Below are positions 44,555-53,828 of a DNA stretch of 64,000 nucleotides, piece by piece; position 1 is the stretch's first letter; every line of letters starts with the position of its first letter. This DNA is from Methanosarcinaceae archaeon (GTDB lineage Archaea > Halobacteriota > Methanosarcinia > Methanosarcinales > Methanosarcinaceae). Under the pieces are notes generated by a model. The model was not told where the DNA came from, did not search any database, and worked only from the letters and a program-made list of their open reading frames with translations. The position numbers were made by a program, and so were the translations under genes. Where the stretch lies: NCBI GenBank assembly GCA_030611265.1, contig JAUWQD010000006.1, positions 1 through 64,000 of the forward strand, read 5' to 3'.

Positions 44555-45943
44555 TCACTTCTTCCTTTTATCTATGCTAACTTTTGTAATCCCGGCCCTT
44601 GCACCTGCAACTGCACCCGCACTTAAAATTGCAAACACCAATCCCAATGCACTAAATCCGGGCAACTCCATAGCTTTTGAAGGTAGGGATTTTACTTTGT
44701 CAACCAATGATTGTTCCGTTTCAACCACCGGCACGTCAGGCTGCGTCGCGGGCTGCGAGGTTTCCAAATCATCTTGTAATGGTTCTGGTTTAACTTCCAC
44801 GGGCATTGGTTCTTCAACTGCAACAAGTTCTTCCATTACTGAAATAATCATCTTTTTGGATTCTACTGTACCACCATATCCCTTTGCATCCAAAAATACT
44901 ACTTTTGCCGAAGGGATGATAATATCTCCAATCCTGTCCATCTTTATCGAATACTGCATTGTGTAATTGCTTGAGGGTTGTAACACCATATCAGCGCTTG
45001 TTTCACCGCTTATCTTTGTTGTGCCTGCAGGGATCTCATCTGATATTTTAACATGAGCTGCGCGGTCCCCCTCGTTTCCAACATCAATTGTTATGTTCAA
45101 TACATCATTTAATTTTGCATTTAATGGAACTGCTGATTTTGTTATGTTTATAGTAGGACCATGCACAATCAATTGAAATGAATTCGTGTATTTGTAATAA
45201 GTAATTCCAAGATGTGTTAGCATCAATTCAGTTGCAGGAATTGTGAAATTTCCGGCTCTTGTAGATTTTATACTATACCTGAAAGTCGATTTACTTTTAC
45301 CATCAAGATCAAATGTCCAGCCAATATCCCCATCAGGATCCAATACAAAATTGTTTGGTATAGTTACATTTAGCTTTACATCTTCAAAATGAATGTCTTT
45401 TAGGTTCTCGACCACGATTTCCACATACGCTCGCTCATCAATATATATCTCATAACCCGCAGTTTTTTCCATAGAGATCGTAGTGTTGATCCATGTCCTC
45501 TTCAGATATTCCTCAGGCGGCAATTCCTTTGCAAGATAAACTTTAATCTTTGAATATGGACTTGGGATATTGATGCCAGTGACGATATCGACCACTTCTA
45601 ACTTGAACTTATTATCAAATACATCATAACCCGGGATGTTGCTGTTGTTTACAGAAAGTATGGTACTCCACGATTTCGATGTGTTGGTCATCAGTATGGA
45701 GAGCAGGACATAATCATCAGGTACATCTGAGTAGCGTGGAGTGGAGTATTCAAGTGATTCGATCAAATATCCACTTGCATTTACCTGATCACCCCAATAA
45801 AGTGTATACTCCTCGGCATCAAGCCACTCGATATCTTCTTCAATCTGCGCAGTTGCAATGTCTATACACATTGCTACACTTGTTGCAAATATAGTAAATA
45901 CTGCAAAAATTGCAAGTAAATGAACAAATTTATCAGTTTTCAT
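44555..45943 (-). CDS. Surface protein with signal peptide and PGF-CTERM-like anchor
   Basis: The 462-residue protein starts with a signal-like helix (LLAIFAVFTIFATSVAM) and an extracellular beta-rich region. It has repeated immunoglobulin/DUF11-like domains with NVTIPNNF and the NIGNxGD-like DVGNEGDRAA. A Pro/Glu/Thr-rich linker leads to LPGFSALGLVFAILSAGA and a Lys/Arg-rich tail. This is the layout of substrates for archaeosortase (PGF-CTERM), which cleave and link the protein to lipid. It is paralogous to the gene at 45955, and the two adjoin head to tail. Confidence 0.75.
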   Translation of the reverse strand: MKTDKFVHLLAIFAVFTIFATSVAMCIDIATAQIEEDIEWLDAEEYTLYWGDQVNASGYLIESLEYSTPRYSDVPDDYVLLSILMTNTSKSWSTILSVNNSNIPGYDVFDNKFKLEVVDIVTGINIPSPYSKIKVYLAKELPPEEYLKRTWINTTISMEKTAGYEIYIDERAYVEIVVENLKDIHFEDVKLNVTIPNNFVLDPDGDIGWTFDLDGKSKSTFRYSIKSTRAGNFTIPATELMLTHLGITYYKYTNSFQLIVHGPTINITKSAVPLNAKLNDVLNITIDVGNEGDRAAHVKISDEIPAGTTKISGETSADMVLQPSSNYTMQYSIKMDRIGDIIIPSAKVVFLDAKGYGGTVESKKMIISVMEELVAVEEPMPVEVKPEPLQDDLETSQPATQPDVPVVETEQSLVDKVKSLPSKAMELPGFSALGLVFAILSAGAVAGARAGITKVSIDKRKK

Positions 45944-45954
45944 GTGATATGGTT

Positions 45955-47547
45955 TCAGTTCTTACGCTTGAACAAAATGTAGACGCTTGCAAGTGCTAAT
46001 GCTGATAGCAATGCTTCAAAACCGGGTTCTGTTTGTTCTTCTTCCGGTAAGGATGTAGCGGTAGTTTGTTCATTGTTATCATTTTCTGTCTGCGCGGGTT
46101 CAGATGAAGTTGGTTGTGTGTCTCCAGTTCCTTCAGTTGTCGGTTCAGTTTCAGTGACCGGTTCAACAACAGATACTACAGGCATATTCGATATCTTTTC
46201 ACCTTTATAGCCTTCGAGGTCTATGAAACTCGCAGTGGCAGAAGGTAATTTCACATCACCCGCTGCACCCATACGGATCACATATGAATAGCTCTTTGAA
46301 CTGCTCTTTTTCATCACTTCCTGAAAACCAGTCTCACCACTTACAAGCGATACACCACCTAGTAACGAATCAGAAGCAGTTACACTTGCATCTCTGTTCC
46401 CAGTGTTATCTACTTTAACCGTCACTGTAATTTCAGTTCCGGGAGTTACATTTGATGAACTAACACTTTTTGTAAGGGTGATGTATGGACCGTTTACTTC
46501 CACAGCAGGAGTCCCAGATGAAACACTATATTTTTTCCCATTGGGTGCTGTAAATTCTGCAACTGACGCAGGAGATGTGTATGTTCCGGGTTTTAAGGGT
46601 TTAAGTGAATATTCAAACAACTCATCTGTACTCTCACCTGCCTTTAACGAAATTATTTTTTTAAGAGTAACACTGTCTTTTAATTCCAGTCCATCAACGA
46701 CTGTATCAGTGATTGTGATTGAATTTAGAGTACACACTCCAGCATTCCTAATACTGACGAGAACATAAGCAGTTTCGGTCATGTATATCTCTTCGGTCAC
46801 TGTTTTTGTTGCGATCAGTTCCCACTTATTATCAATCGTCACAGATTTTGAGGCCGTTTTTGTGTGTTCTGCGCCCTTTATGTCATACCCTTTTGCATTT
46901 GCTGAAATTGAAAATGAGGTCTCATCCCACAAAAGTGGTACATCCATTTCCAGAGTGATGGGACTTGTTGTTTCTCCTGTAAGGATTGATAGATAATTGT
47001 GTGTTAGGTCACCGTCAGTTAATGTCAACCCTCCTGTATTGATGGTAAAATCAACATTCTTGGCTTCTGCATGCCCGTTGTTCTTAACCGTTAAAGTGGC
47101 TGTGATTTTTTTTGGTGACGATATATCTTTTGGGTCATATGAACTTTCATCAGTATCAATAGTTATTTCAAAGTCAGGCAACCCTCTTCGAGATATTATG
47201 ATTGATGCAGTAGGGTCTACCATGTCACCAGACCATCCGTCAATATTCGTATTTACAGCTGTTACGGTGACTTTAATCTCATCATCAACAGTTAACTCGT
47301 CGCCGAAACCTAGTGCTTCAATTTTTTTCAATACTCCATCTTTTGATATTGTTATAGAAACATAACCAGCTTTGCTGAAATCTTCAACTGCAATAACATA
47401 ATCGCCGTTTGTTACAGAGTCCCCCCATCCAAGACTGGTAGAATCTACACTTGTTTTCCATTCAATGTCATCCGTTGTGTATGCTAAAGCCTGGGTACTA
47501 AATATGAAAAATATTGTCAATAGCAAAAATATAAATTTTTTAAACAT
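45955..47547 (-). CDS. Surface protein with PGF-CTERM sorting signal
   Basis: The 530-residue protein has a signal peptide (FLLLTIFFIFSTQALA), then several beta-sandwich domains with CARDB/DUF11 character (TLTVKNNGHAEAKNVDF, SIRNAGVCTLNSITITD, KVDNTGNRDASVTASD). A Thr/Glu/Pro-rich spacer and PGFEALLSALALASVYIL with an RKN end follow. That ending is a clear PGF-CTERM. The first domain (residues 30-120), with WGDSV and similar words, matches its neighbour at 44555. Both likely coat the cell or form an envelope complex. Confidence 0.82.
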   Translation of the reverse strand: MFKKFIFLLLTIFFIFSTQALAYTTDDIEWKTSVDSTSLGWGDSVTNGDYVIAVEDFSKAGYVSITISKDGVLKKIEALGFGDELTVDDEIKVTVTAVNTNIDGWSGDMVDPTASIIISRRGLPDFEITIDTDESSYDPKDISSPKKITATLTVKNNGHAEAKNVDFTINTGGLTLTDGDLTHNYLSILTGETTSPITLEMDVPLLWDETSFSISANAKGYDIKGAEHTKTASKSVTIDNKWELIATKTVTEEIYMTETAYVLVSIRNAGVCTLNSITITDTVVDGLELKDSVTLKKIISLKAGESTDELFEYSLKPLKPGTYTSPASVAEFTAPNGKKYSVSSGTPAVEVNGPYITLTKSVSSSNVTPGTEITVTVKVDNTGNRDASVTASDSLLGGVSLVSGETGFQEVMKKSSSKSYSYVIRMGAAGDVKLPSATASFIDLEGYKGEKISNMPVVSVVEPVTETEPTTEGTGDTQPTSSEPAQTENDNNEQTTATSLPEEEQTEPGFEALLSALALASVYILFKRKN

Positions 47548-47663
47548 ATGGGGTGCCTCACATTACAATATTGGCTTGTGTGATAGATATTCATTCGAAA
47601 TTTAACTATTACGTAATTATCTCTTACATATTATATGAATATTATATAATAAATGTCTTTATA

Positions 47664-47722
47664 CGAGAAAATCCTCGCTGACGCTCGGATTTAACTCGGA
47701 CTATATATTTATAAAATATATG
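47664..47722. repeat. Composite palindromic repeat, copy D (one unit)
   Basis: A hairpin at 47664-47698 has CGAG/CTCG outer pairs, inner pairs AATCC/GGATT and a 12-nt loop, so its loop and one side of the internal loop are each one base longer than in the other copies. The AT palindrome at 47703-47721 (ATATATTT/AAATATAT) follows. The loop resembles that of the second hairpin of copy A (TCGCTGACGCTC against TCGCTATGCTC). The unit lies 70-125 bases upstream of the Nif3 gene. Confidence 0.75.
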
Positions 47723-47789
47723 CTATCAAAAAGAAGGGTTGAATCTGCATTCCGATAAGTTGATATTTACTAAAAAACATGGATGTGTA

Positions 47790-48530
47790 ATGAAGATATC
47801 CACTCTCACACCGGTACTTGAACAGATCGCACCACCCGAGCTTGCAGAAGATTTCGATGAGGGGAAGATTGGAGCCATCCTCAACCTTGACAACGATATT
47901 GAAAAGATCGCTGTTGCGCTTGACCCAACCGATTATGTGTTAAACCGCGCAGCCGATATTGGTGCGGATATGCTCATCACGCATCACACACTCATTTTCC
48001 ATCCCATAACAGTGGTCACAAAACCACTTGCAAATACTCTCAAAATTGCTCTTGATAACAATATTTCACTCTACAGCATGCACACCAACTACGATAAAGT
48101 ACAGGGCGGCGTGAACGATGTGCTCGCAGATAGGCTTGGTCTTGTCGATGTCGTTGAACTGGAACTTGGAAGAATAGGCGAAATTCCAGCATGTTCTACG
48201 GATACATTTGCAAAACATGTTTCAAAATCACTTAATACGCATGTACAATATGTCGGGGACAGGGATGACATCTCGCGCGTGATGGTGATCGGTGGCAGTG
48301 GTTTTCGTGCTGAATATCTCGACATAGCACAGGAGAATGATGTTGATGCATTCGTCTCCGGGGAACTAAAACATGATGTGATACGCGCCCGCGGTGATAT
48401 TTCACTTATTGATGCGACACATTACGCGACCGAAAATCCGGCAATGGAACACCTGTGCGGGCGTCTTTTGGATATGCTTGAGACGGATGTGGAATTCATT
48501 GACCACAATCCATTCATCAATGTTATGTGA
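47790..48530 (+). CDS. Nif3-like dinuclear metal-centre protein
   Basis: The 246-residue protein is of the Nif3/YbgI family, which forms toroidal hexamers with two metal ions per subunit. The metal-binding elements are LITHHTLIF (His pair) and the later GELKHDVIRARG and ATHYATENPAMEHL. The family has been linked to GTP cyclohydrolase activity, but its role is unresolved. I start at the ATG encoding KISTLTPVLEQIAPP, the conserved N-terminus; a frame 17 codons longer is unlikely. Confidence 0.88.
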   Translation: MKISTLTPVLEQIAPPELAEDFDEGKIGAILNLDNDIEKIAVALDPTDYVLNRAADIGADMLITHHTLIFHPITVVTKPLANTLKIALDNNISLYSMHTNYDKVQGGVNDVLADRLGLVDVVELELGRIGEIPACSTDTFAKHVSKSLNTHVQYVGDRDDISRVMVIGGSGFRAEYLDIAQENDVDAFVSGELKHDVIRARGDISLIDATHYATENPAMEHLCGRLLDMLETDVEFIDHNPFINVM

Positions 48531-48747
48531 GGGATGTGGATTGGGAAAGGATGAAACTGACGATTCACACGACGTGGACGATGAAGAACTAGATATGGAT
48601 GAGTTGATGATGAAGCAAATTCATCAGCAGAGACGTCCTGTACATCGTCGCGGTGACGGCTATGAGCGCAAGCACATATATCGCGGTGCTGTGGTGAAGC
48701 AGGACAAAAACAATAACACGGATGCGGATTCAAGTAACAATGACTGA
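48520..48747 (+). CDS. Small acidic protein of unknown function
   Basis: The frame overlaps the end of the Nif3 gene by 11 bases and encodes 75 residues. It opens with CEGCGLGKDE, followed by an acidic stretch (DDSHDVDDEELDMDELMMK) and a basic then Asn/Asp-rich end. The two N-terminal cysteines and strong charge bias make it look like a real small protein, but I recognise no family. Translational coupling to Nif3 is likely if it is expressed. Confidence 0.4.
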   Translation: MLCEGCGLGKDETDDSHDVDDEELDMDELMMKQIHQQRRPVHRRGDGYERKHIYRGAVVKQDKNNNTDADSSNND

Positions 48748-48817
48748 ATCCTGTGATTCGAACAGGTTTTTTAAATCTTAAACGTATTTATTTAGCGATT
48801 TTTAATGCCGATTCAAT

Positions 48818-48860
48818 CGCCGAATAAGAAAAGCGATTACTCGCTCTTTCTTATTCGGCG
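48818..48860. other. Strong 43-nt hairpin upstream of the HDAC-like gene
   Basis: A 14-bp perfect stem (CGCCGAATAAGAAA with its complement, 48818-48831 and 48847-48860) encloses a second 5-bp stem AGCGA/TCGCT with a TTAC tetraloop and one bulged C. A further GCGATT/AATCGC pair lies just to the left (about 48795-48820). No T-run follows. It could be a terminator, a processing site or an element relic. Confidence 0.6.
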
Positions 48861-48966
48861 TCACCACATTTGTTTTAACTTGGAACATACAAATAGAAAT
48901 TTGTGTAAAAAATTTGTACCAACTAACTGAAAGGTTATAAATCTCCAGACACACAGATAATTAACC

Positions 48967-49980
48967 ATGACATCCATCATCTACCATCCGGATTACCTTA
49001 AGCACGACACCGGCGCCCATCCAGAAAATGCCGCGCGGCTTACCTCCATCATGAATTTGCTCAATGAACGCGGGTATTTTAACAATGATCCAATAATAAC
49101 GCCGGAACCTGCCACCATCGCATTGATAGAAACCATCCACGACCCGGCCAACATCGAAAAAGTGGAAGCCCATTGCCGCGCCAAGATTCCGCTTGACCCT
49201 GATACTATTGTCTGCAATGATTCCTTCAATGCAGCACTTTTGGCAGCAGGCGGTGCAGTGCAGGCAGTGAGTGAAACCAAGGATGGCGGCACAGCATTTG
49301 CACTCGTCCGCCCACCCGGGCATCATGCTGAACCCAACCGTGCGATGGGATTCTGCCTGTTCAATAACATTGCCATTGCAGCGCGTTATGCACAATCACA
49401 AGGCATGCCGCAGGTGCTGATAGTGGATTGGGATGTGCATCATGGCAACGGCACACAAAATGCATTTTATTCCGACCCTTCGGTTTTGTATTTCTCTACC
49501 CACCAGTATCCATGGTATCCGGGAACCGGAGCACTTGATGAAGTAGGTGAAGGCGGCGGAACAGGATACAACATCAATGTTCCCCTGCCTGCCAGAGCGA
49601 ATGATGCCGATTACATGTACGTGTTCAACAAATTGCTTGTGCCTGTCGCGCTCCAGTTCAAGCCCGACATGATTTTGGTATCCGCCGGACAGGATGGACA
49701 CGTAAACGACCCTCTGTGTGGCATGGAATTGACATCGGCAGGTTTTGGGAAACTGGCATCCATTGTAAAAAGGCTCGCAGATTCAACATGCGGGCGAACA
49801 GCGCTTGTGCTGGAAGGCGGATACAATTTGGAGGCACTGGCTGAATCGGTGTTTGAGATTATAACTGCTTTTGATGAGGAGATGGATGTGTCACTTCAAG
49901 GTGATGCTGATGTGTCGGAGGTGGTCAAAGAGAGAGTTGCGGAAGTGATGGCTGTTCAAGGAAATTGGTGGAATTTCTGA
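48967..49980 (+). CDS. Histone deacetylase-family amidohydrolase
   Basis: The protein belongs to the arginase-like HDAC/AcuC/acetylpolyamine amidohydrolase superfamily. HPENAARL opens the fold. [19 protein letters not shown] carries the two catalytic His, and [12 protein letters not shown] holds the zinc Asp and His. [14 protein letters not shown] supplies the second Asp (SAGFDxH in most members, here Gln replaces Phe). [11 protein letters not shown] ends the site. Acetylated proteins or polyamines are the likely substrates. The length of 337 is normal. Confidence 0.93.
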   Translation: MTSIIYHPDYLKHDTGAHPENAARLTSIMNLLNERGYFNNDPIITPEPATIALIETIHDPANIEKVEAHCRAKIPLDPDTIVCNDSFNAALLAAGGAVQAVSETKDGGTAFALVRPPGHHAEPNRAMGFCLFNNIAIAARYAQSQGMPQVLIVDWDVHHGNGTQNAFYSDPSVLYFSTHQYPWYPGTGALDEVGEGGGTGYNINVPLPARANDADYMYVFNKLLVPVALQFKPDMILVSAGQDGHVNDPLCGMELTSAGFGKLASIVKRLADSTCGRTALVLEGGYNLEALAESVFEIITAFDEEMDVSLQGDADVSEVVKERVAEVMAVQGNWWNF

Positions 49981-50077
49981 GATAACTAAATATGAGTTAA
50001 TAGAAATCCTCGATATCTCTCACTTTTCAATTTCCAAACCCTTTTTTAATATTAACACATCTTTGTCCTGATCAAAT

Positions 50078-51376
50078 TTGAAACTCATAAAAAGGTTATT
50101 CGGAAAAAAAGATATCGTACCGACTTTAATTTCACTGGAACTCTGCGAACTCCCTGAATGGATGGAAGTCAGGTCGGAAAAGACATTTAGCAGGCTGCAT
50201 CATCATATTCGACAGAAATATGAGATGATTGGTGTTGCTCTTGGTGACCTTGGTGTAAGCAAGGAACATCTGAATGATGCCAATACTGTTGACGATGCAT
50301 ATAAACAAATAGCTAAGGCTGGTATTTCGAACAAAGACAATGTTGTAAAGAACATTGGTATAATAATTGACAGAACAATTATTCCACAGGATGCCACCAT
50401 ATCTGCTGCAAATGAATTTTATACAAGTACCAAGTCCGGTTTAAAAACGCTCATTGAAAATACCATGCGTAGTCAGCAATACGCAAAAGCGCTTTTTCCC
50501 GAAGAGTACAGGGGCGTCATGGATGGTCTTAGCCATCTGGAAACTTTGCTTGATGAACTCATGGCTCCCATCAATGAGGTACGGGATAAGTTGGATGCAT
50601 ATGACAGATTGAAAGAAAGTGTTGAAACTATCAGTCAATACCAACAGCAGATAGTTGGAAATGAGGACCTGATCCTTGATCTTGAGAAGAAATATGATTC
50701 ATTGGAAAATGAATTGCGCAATCTTGAGTCTAAGTTGGAAGGTGTTGTGAAAAGTGAGGAGTTTACAAAGGCGCATGAGTTGGAAAAACAGGTCAAGACA
50801 CTTGAAGGCAGTTTGTCGGATATCGATTCCAATGTAAAGTCAATGTTCGCACCATTATCAAAAGCTCTTTCACGAATGGAAAAACAGGATGCAAGCGGCA
50901 GGCACAAAATGTCGCCAAAGAGTAAGGAGATCCTATTGGCAATAAGGGACAACCCCGTATCAGTCCTTGGAACTGGTATCAACGGTTTCCTCGATGAGAT
51001 AAGGGGGCGTATCGAAGATGGCACTCTTGGCCTCAAACAGCAAAAAATGAATAATACCATTAAACAGCTTAACAAATTGGGGGATTCTGATATTTTGTCA
51101 TCACTGAGCGAAAAAAGAGGATCATGTTCATCAGAGTTGGAAGAGGTAAAAAGTGAGTTGAATAGGCTTACAGTGTATGAGGAAAAGACCAGGTCTGAAA
51201 AAGAGATGTCTGCTTGCCGTAGCAGGATCGATTCGACCAAAAATAATCTGGAGACTGAACGAACGGATCAAGCCGCTTTAAGAGAAAAAATTGAAGGATC
51301 AATTGCGGATTTGAATTCTGACTTGAAGTTCGTTTTTGGAACAGATGTTGAAGTGATCCATCCGTCCGTATCTTGA
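50078..51376 (+). CDS. Coiled-coil protein of unknown function
   Basis: The 432-residue protein shows a short basic start, a globular part to about residue 170, then long heptad-rich helices (about 185-265 and 335-410), with a helix-turn-helix-like segment between them (SPKSKEILLAIRDNP, VLGTGINGFLDEIRG). No ATPase motif is visible, so it is not SMC. The coiled coil with a central winged-helix-like part resembles archaeal proteins of unknown role. It starts with a TTG at 50078 without a strong ribosome binding site. The start of the FxsA gene follows by 48 bases. Confidence 0.7.
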   Translation: MKLIKRLFGKKDIVPTLISLELCELPEWMEVRSEKTFSRLHHHIRQKYEMIGVALGDLGVSKEHLNDANTVDDAYKQIAKAGISNKDNVVKNIGIIIDRTIIPQDATISAANEFYTSTKSGLKTLIENTMRSQQYAKALFPEEYRGVMDGLSHLETLLDELMAPINEVRDKLDAYDRLKESVETISQYQQQIVGNEDLILDLEKKYDSLENELRNLESKLEGVVKSEEFTKAHELEKQVKTLEGSLSDIDSNVKSMFAPLSKALSRMEKQDASGRHKMSPKSKEILLAIRDNPVSVLGTGINGFLDEIRGRIEDGTLGLKQQKMNNTIKQLNKLGDSDILSSLSEKRGSCSSELEEVKSELNRLTVYEEKTRSEKEMSACRSRIDSTKNNLETERTDQAALREKIEGSIADLNSDLKFVFGTDVEVIHPSVS

Positions 51377-51423
51377 AAATAATTACATATCGCCACAACA
51401 ATATCACCATAGAAGGAATAGCC

Positions 51424-51831
51424 ATGTTCGCAAAACTCTTGTTCTTATTTGTAGTGGTTCCATTTGTAGAATTGTATATTCTCATTGAACTTGGTACCCG
51501 CATTGGTGCAATGCCAACGCTTGGTATTGTGATAATAACAGGCATAGCAGGTGCCGCTCTTGCAAAACATCAGGGACTTGAGGTACTACGCCGCATCCAG
51601 ATTGAAATGTCATCCATGCAGATGCCCGGGGATGCAATGTTTGACGGGGTGCTGGTGCTGGTCGGCGGCATCCTGCTCATGACGCCTGGGATATTGACAG
51701 ATATCACAGGGTTCCTGCTTTTGATACCATTTAGCAGGGGTATATTCAAATTATACATCAGGGATTGGGTTAGCAGGAAGATCCAATCTGGAGAAGTGGT
51801 GTATTATTCAAATTCCAGAATTGATATTTGA
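51424..51831 (+). CDS. fxsA: FxsA family membrane protein
   Basis: The 135-residue protein has the FxsA form: an N-terminal helix FLFVVVPFVELYILIELG, an AMPTLGIVIITGIAGAALA helix, a polar loop and LVGGILLMTPGILTDITGFLLLIP. FxsA proteins were found to exclude phage F in E. coli and are widespread with no known general role. I start at 51424, where GAAGGA precedes the ATG. A TTG at 51373 would give an unusual extension. Confidence 0.85.
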   Translation: MFAKLLFLFVVVPFVELYILIELGTRIGAMPTLGIVIITGIAGAALAKHQGLEVLRRIQIEMSSMQMPGDAMFDGVLVLVGGILLMTPGILTDITGFLLLIPFSRGIFKLYIRDWVSRKIQSGEVVYYSNSRIDI

Positions 51832-52302
51832 GGTTGGACGTCTGTTAAATATGTTTTATTGGAGAAGAATAACCAAGTTCTTCACAAAAGTCGATTTATC
51901 ATGATCCCACAGTACAGATATCTACAAAATATCGATTTTCATGTAACGCAGTGCTGTATTGCTTTACTGGCAGTTGCTATGACAAGATTACAAAATGGAA
52001 TAATAGAGAATCTTGCTTCAGTTGCGTATCTGACTTAGGTAGTTGTTGAAATGAAAAATACCAATGGATTTGGGTAGGAGTTGGTAACCACAGTATTTTA
52101 GGTTAGAACAGAGAATAAGGTTTATATGTGATGTAATCCGATTTAATTAATGTGGGGGAATTGATGTAGTGATTCCAATATTATTGGATCTGACTACACA
52201 TTCCAATATTAAAACTATACGTGTAGGTTTGCCTTTAATTACAAGATAAAGGTGTGATCTTCACGCAACGAAATTAAAGAAATGGGGGAGTTGGATAATA
52301 AT
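51832..52302. other. Non-coding stretch with an imperfect palindrome
   Basis: About 470 bases show no convincing gene. A hairpin at 52165-52198 has TGTAGT/ACTACA outer and TCCAAT/ATTGGA inner pairs around ATT, and the word ATTCCAATATT is repeated at 52200-52210. It might be an operator for the small Cys-rich gene that follows, since it lies about 105 bases upstream of it. Confidence 0.4.
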
Positions 52303-52548
52303 ATGTGTGTCATTGAAGAGTTAGGTTACTCCACACAAAATCGGGATCAATATTGTACAAAATGTGTGATATTCAACCGGATAGGTCAATGTGCGTATCT
52401 TAAACAGTGTGAAGTGAAAATAAAAAGAGCCGCGAATTTCAATGCAATCGGCATTGTCGACAGCAAGTTGAATATTAAAACAATATATCCCGGTGACGAA
52501 TCATGTGTGTTCAAAAAAGGATTGGAATCGTTCGAAAAATCCAGATAG
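52303..52548 (+). CDS. Small cysteine-rich protein of unknown function
   Basis: The frame encodes about 81 residues. It has CTKCVIFNRIGQCAYLKQC, whose four cysteines are spaced to bind a metal or cluster, and then a basic region (EVKIKRAANF). It ends without recognisable family resemblance. GGGGAG lies 15-20 bases before the ATG at 52303; an ATG at 52282 is the alternative. A separate frame (52503-52841) overlaps its end but I do not consider it real. The stretch 52549-52855 contains nothing else I can support. Confidence 0.45.
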   Translation: MCVIEELGYSTQNRDQYCTKCVIFNRIGQCAYLKQCEVKIKRAANFNAIGIVDSKLNIKTIYPGDESCVFKKGLESFEKSR

Positions 52549-52855
52549 ATTCGGATAATGAAACAGCAGGCATCAACAAAAGTGGCACGCTTAAGCTTGA
52601 CGGAAGAACTTCATCATTTGCTGCATTTACAAATGCAGTATTTAGCATGGGTGACAGTTCATATAAATCGTCTTATTCCCACATCAAAGATAACGGGGGA
52701 TTTTCATATGGGGATTATTCCCACATGATGATGGTAAGTATTCTGCGTTCAAATATCGGTCATAACAATAAAAATTCAAAAATAAAACCCATTGGGACGT
52801 TGTGTTTTAAAGAAACATTAACCCACCTTTCCCACTGTTAACTTCCTTTTCGTGA

Positions 52856-53146
52856 TGGTTCCATAGCACAAACCCCACAAAAAGGGACCGTGAATATGAC
52901 AATTTGCTCACATTTAAACCACCATTTGGCGCATATCCGGTTAAACTTGGTGAAGTTTATCCCTTCAATGCCGAAGTTGTCGCCACTCCTGACCACGAGG
53001 CACTTGAGCGTGCTCTTGAGAATACCATTCGTTTGATAGAACTTAACCCGGATGCAGAGTTCACTTTTATACACAAGGATGGATTGGAACATCAATTGTT
53101 TGAGAAACTTGCCGGTATTGCAAATGTAATTGATGGTGGTAAATAA
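52856..53146 (+). pseudogene. C-terminal fragment of a protein resembling archaeosine/TGT-type enzymes
   Basis: The frame, open from 52856 after a TGA and without ATG or GTG, reads WFHSTNPTKRDREYDN, then LLTFKPPFGAYPVKLGEVYPFNAEV and further to a Gly-rich end. The PPFG-x-x-P-x-x-L-x-x-x-YP pattern reminds me of the C-terminal part of archaeosine synthase and related tRNA-guanine transglycosylase paralogues. No catalytic domain precedes it. It may be a remnant or a short stand-alone protein begun from TTG at 52904. Confidence 0.45.
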
Positions 53147-53174
53147 CGGATTTGGTCGCAGGTAAGTGATGATC

Positions 53175-53762
53175 TCACCCGTATAACCGCTGAGTTTTCA
53201 TAAATTTCCTTGCAGTAACTGCACACTCAGCCATTGCAAAGAACCAACCTTCACATAATAAAATTGTACCATCCCGAAGTTCTTCATCGCTCAGTGATTC
53301 CATTGAGTACTCATCCACCAGATATATGGTGGCTGCACACGCTGCACTATACTCATACATCTCCGGGTACTCATGTATCAACTGATTGAACAGTCGTTTC
53401 CAGCAAATCCTGAATTTGTGGGTTGGAAGATATGTCCAGTTCTTGTCAGGAGGGGTGACGATCTGGTATTCTCTCAATATATGTTCGATCGCTTCGATCT
53501 TCTCAATTGACCAACGTGCGACGACGTCCTCGATATCCTCTCCGTCTTCATACGATTCCCATACCATCTCAAGTATGCGCATAACCTTGTCCCAGACAAG
53601 TTTTCGTTTATAGAACTCATACTCTATCTGTACATCGCGCCGCATTGATGCATATTCTAAAAAAATGTTCTTCAATTTATCCTCATCCGTATCTCCGGTA
53701 ATACGCATCTTTTTGAGGATATTGTACTGTTCATCACTGAATGTAACTGTAACCACTTTCAT
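53175..53762 (-). CDS. Conserved-looking helical protein of unknown function, RHH-like start
   Basis: The 195-residue protein starts VVTVTFSDEQYNILKKMRI, which looks like the strand-helix of a ribbon-helix-helix DNA-binding domain, and continues with a helical body rich in Trp, Tyr and Glu. The C-terminal third holds several Cys and Ala-rich helices (AACAATIYLVDE, MAECAVTARKF). I do not know the family. The 13-bp tandem repeat array lies 67 bases upstream, and the protein could bind it; this is inference. Confidence 0.55.
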   Translation of the reverse strand: MKVVTVTFSDEQYNILKKMRITGDTDEDKLKNIFLEYASMRRDVQIEYEFYKRKLVWDKVMRILEMVWESYEDGEDIEDVVARWSIEKIEAIEHILREYQIVTPPDKNWTYLPTHKFRICWKRLFNQLIHEYPEMYEYSAACAATIYLVDEYSMESLSDEELRDGTILLCEGWFFAMAECAVTARKFMKTQRLYG

Positions 53763-53828
53763 AAGAACGGTTCCCACCTTTCAATAGCAGAGGATACCAG
53801 TCCTCTACATCCTTTACAATATCTTAAC

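Noticed and set aside
52503-52841. A 112-residue open frame on the plus strand
   Set aside because: It overlaps the Cys-rich gene, has low-complexity Ser/Tyr/Asn composition, no ribosome binding site and no family resemblance.
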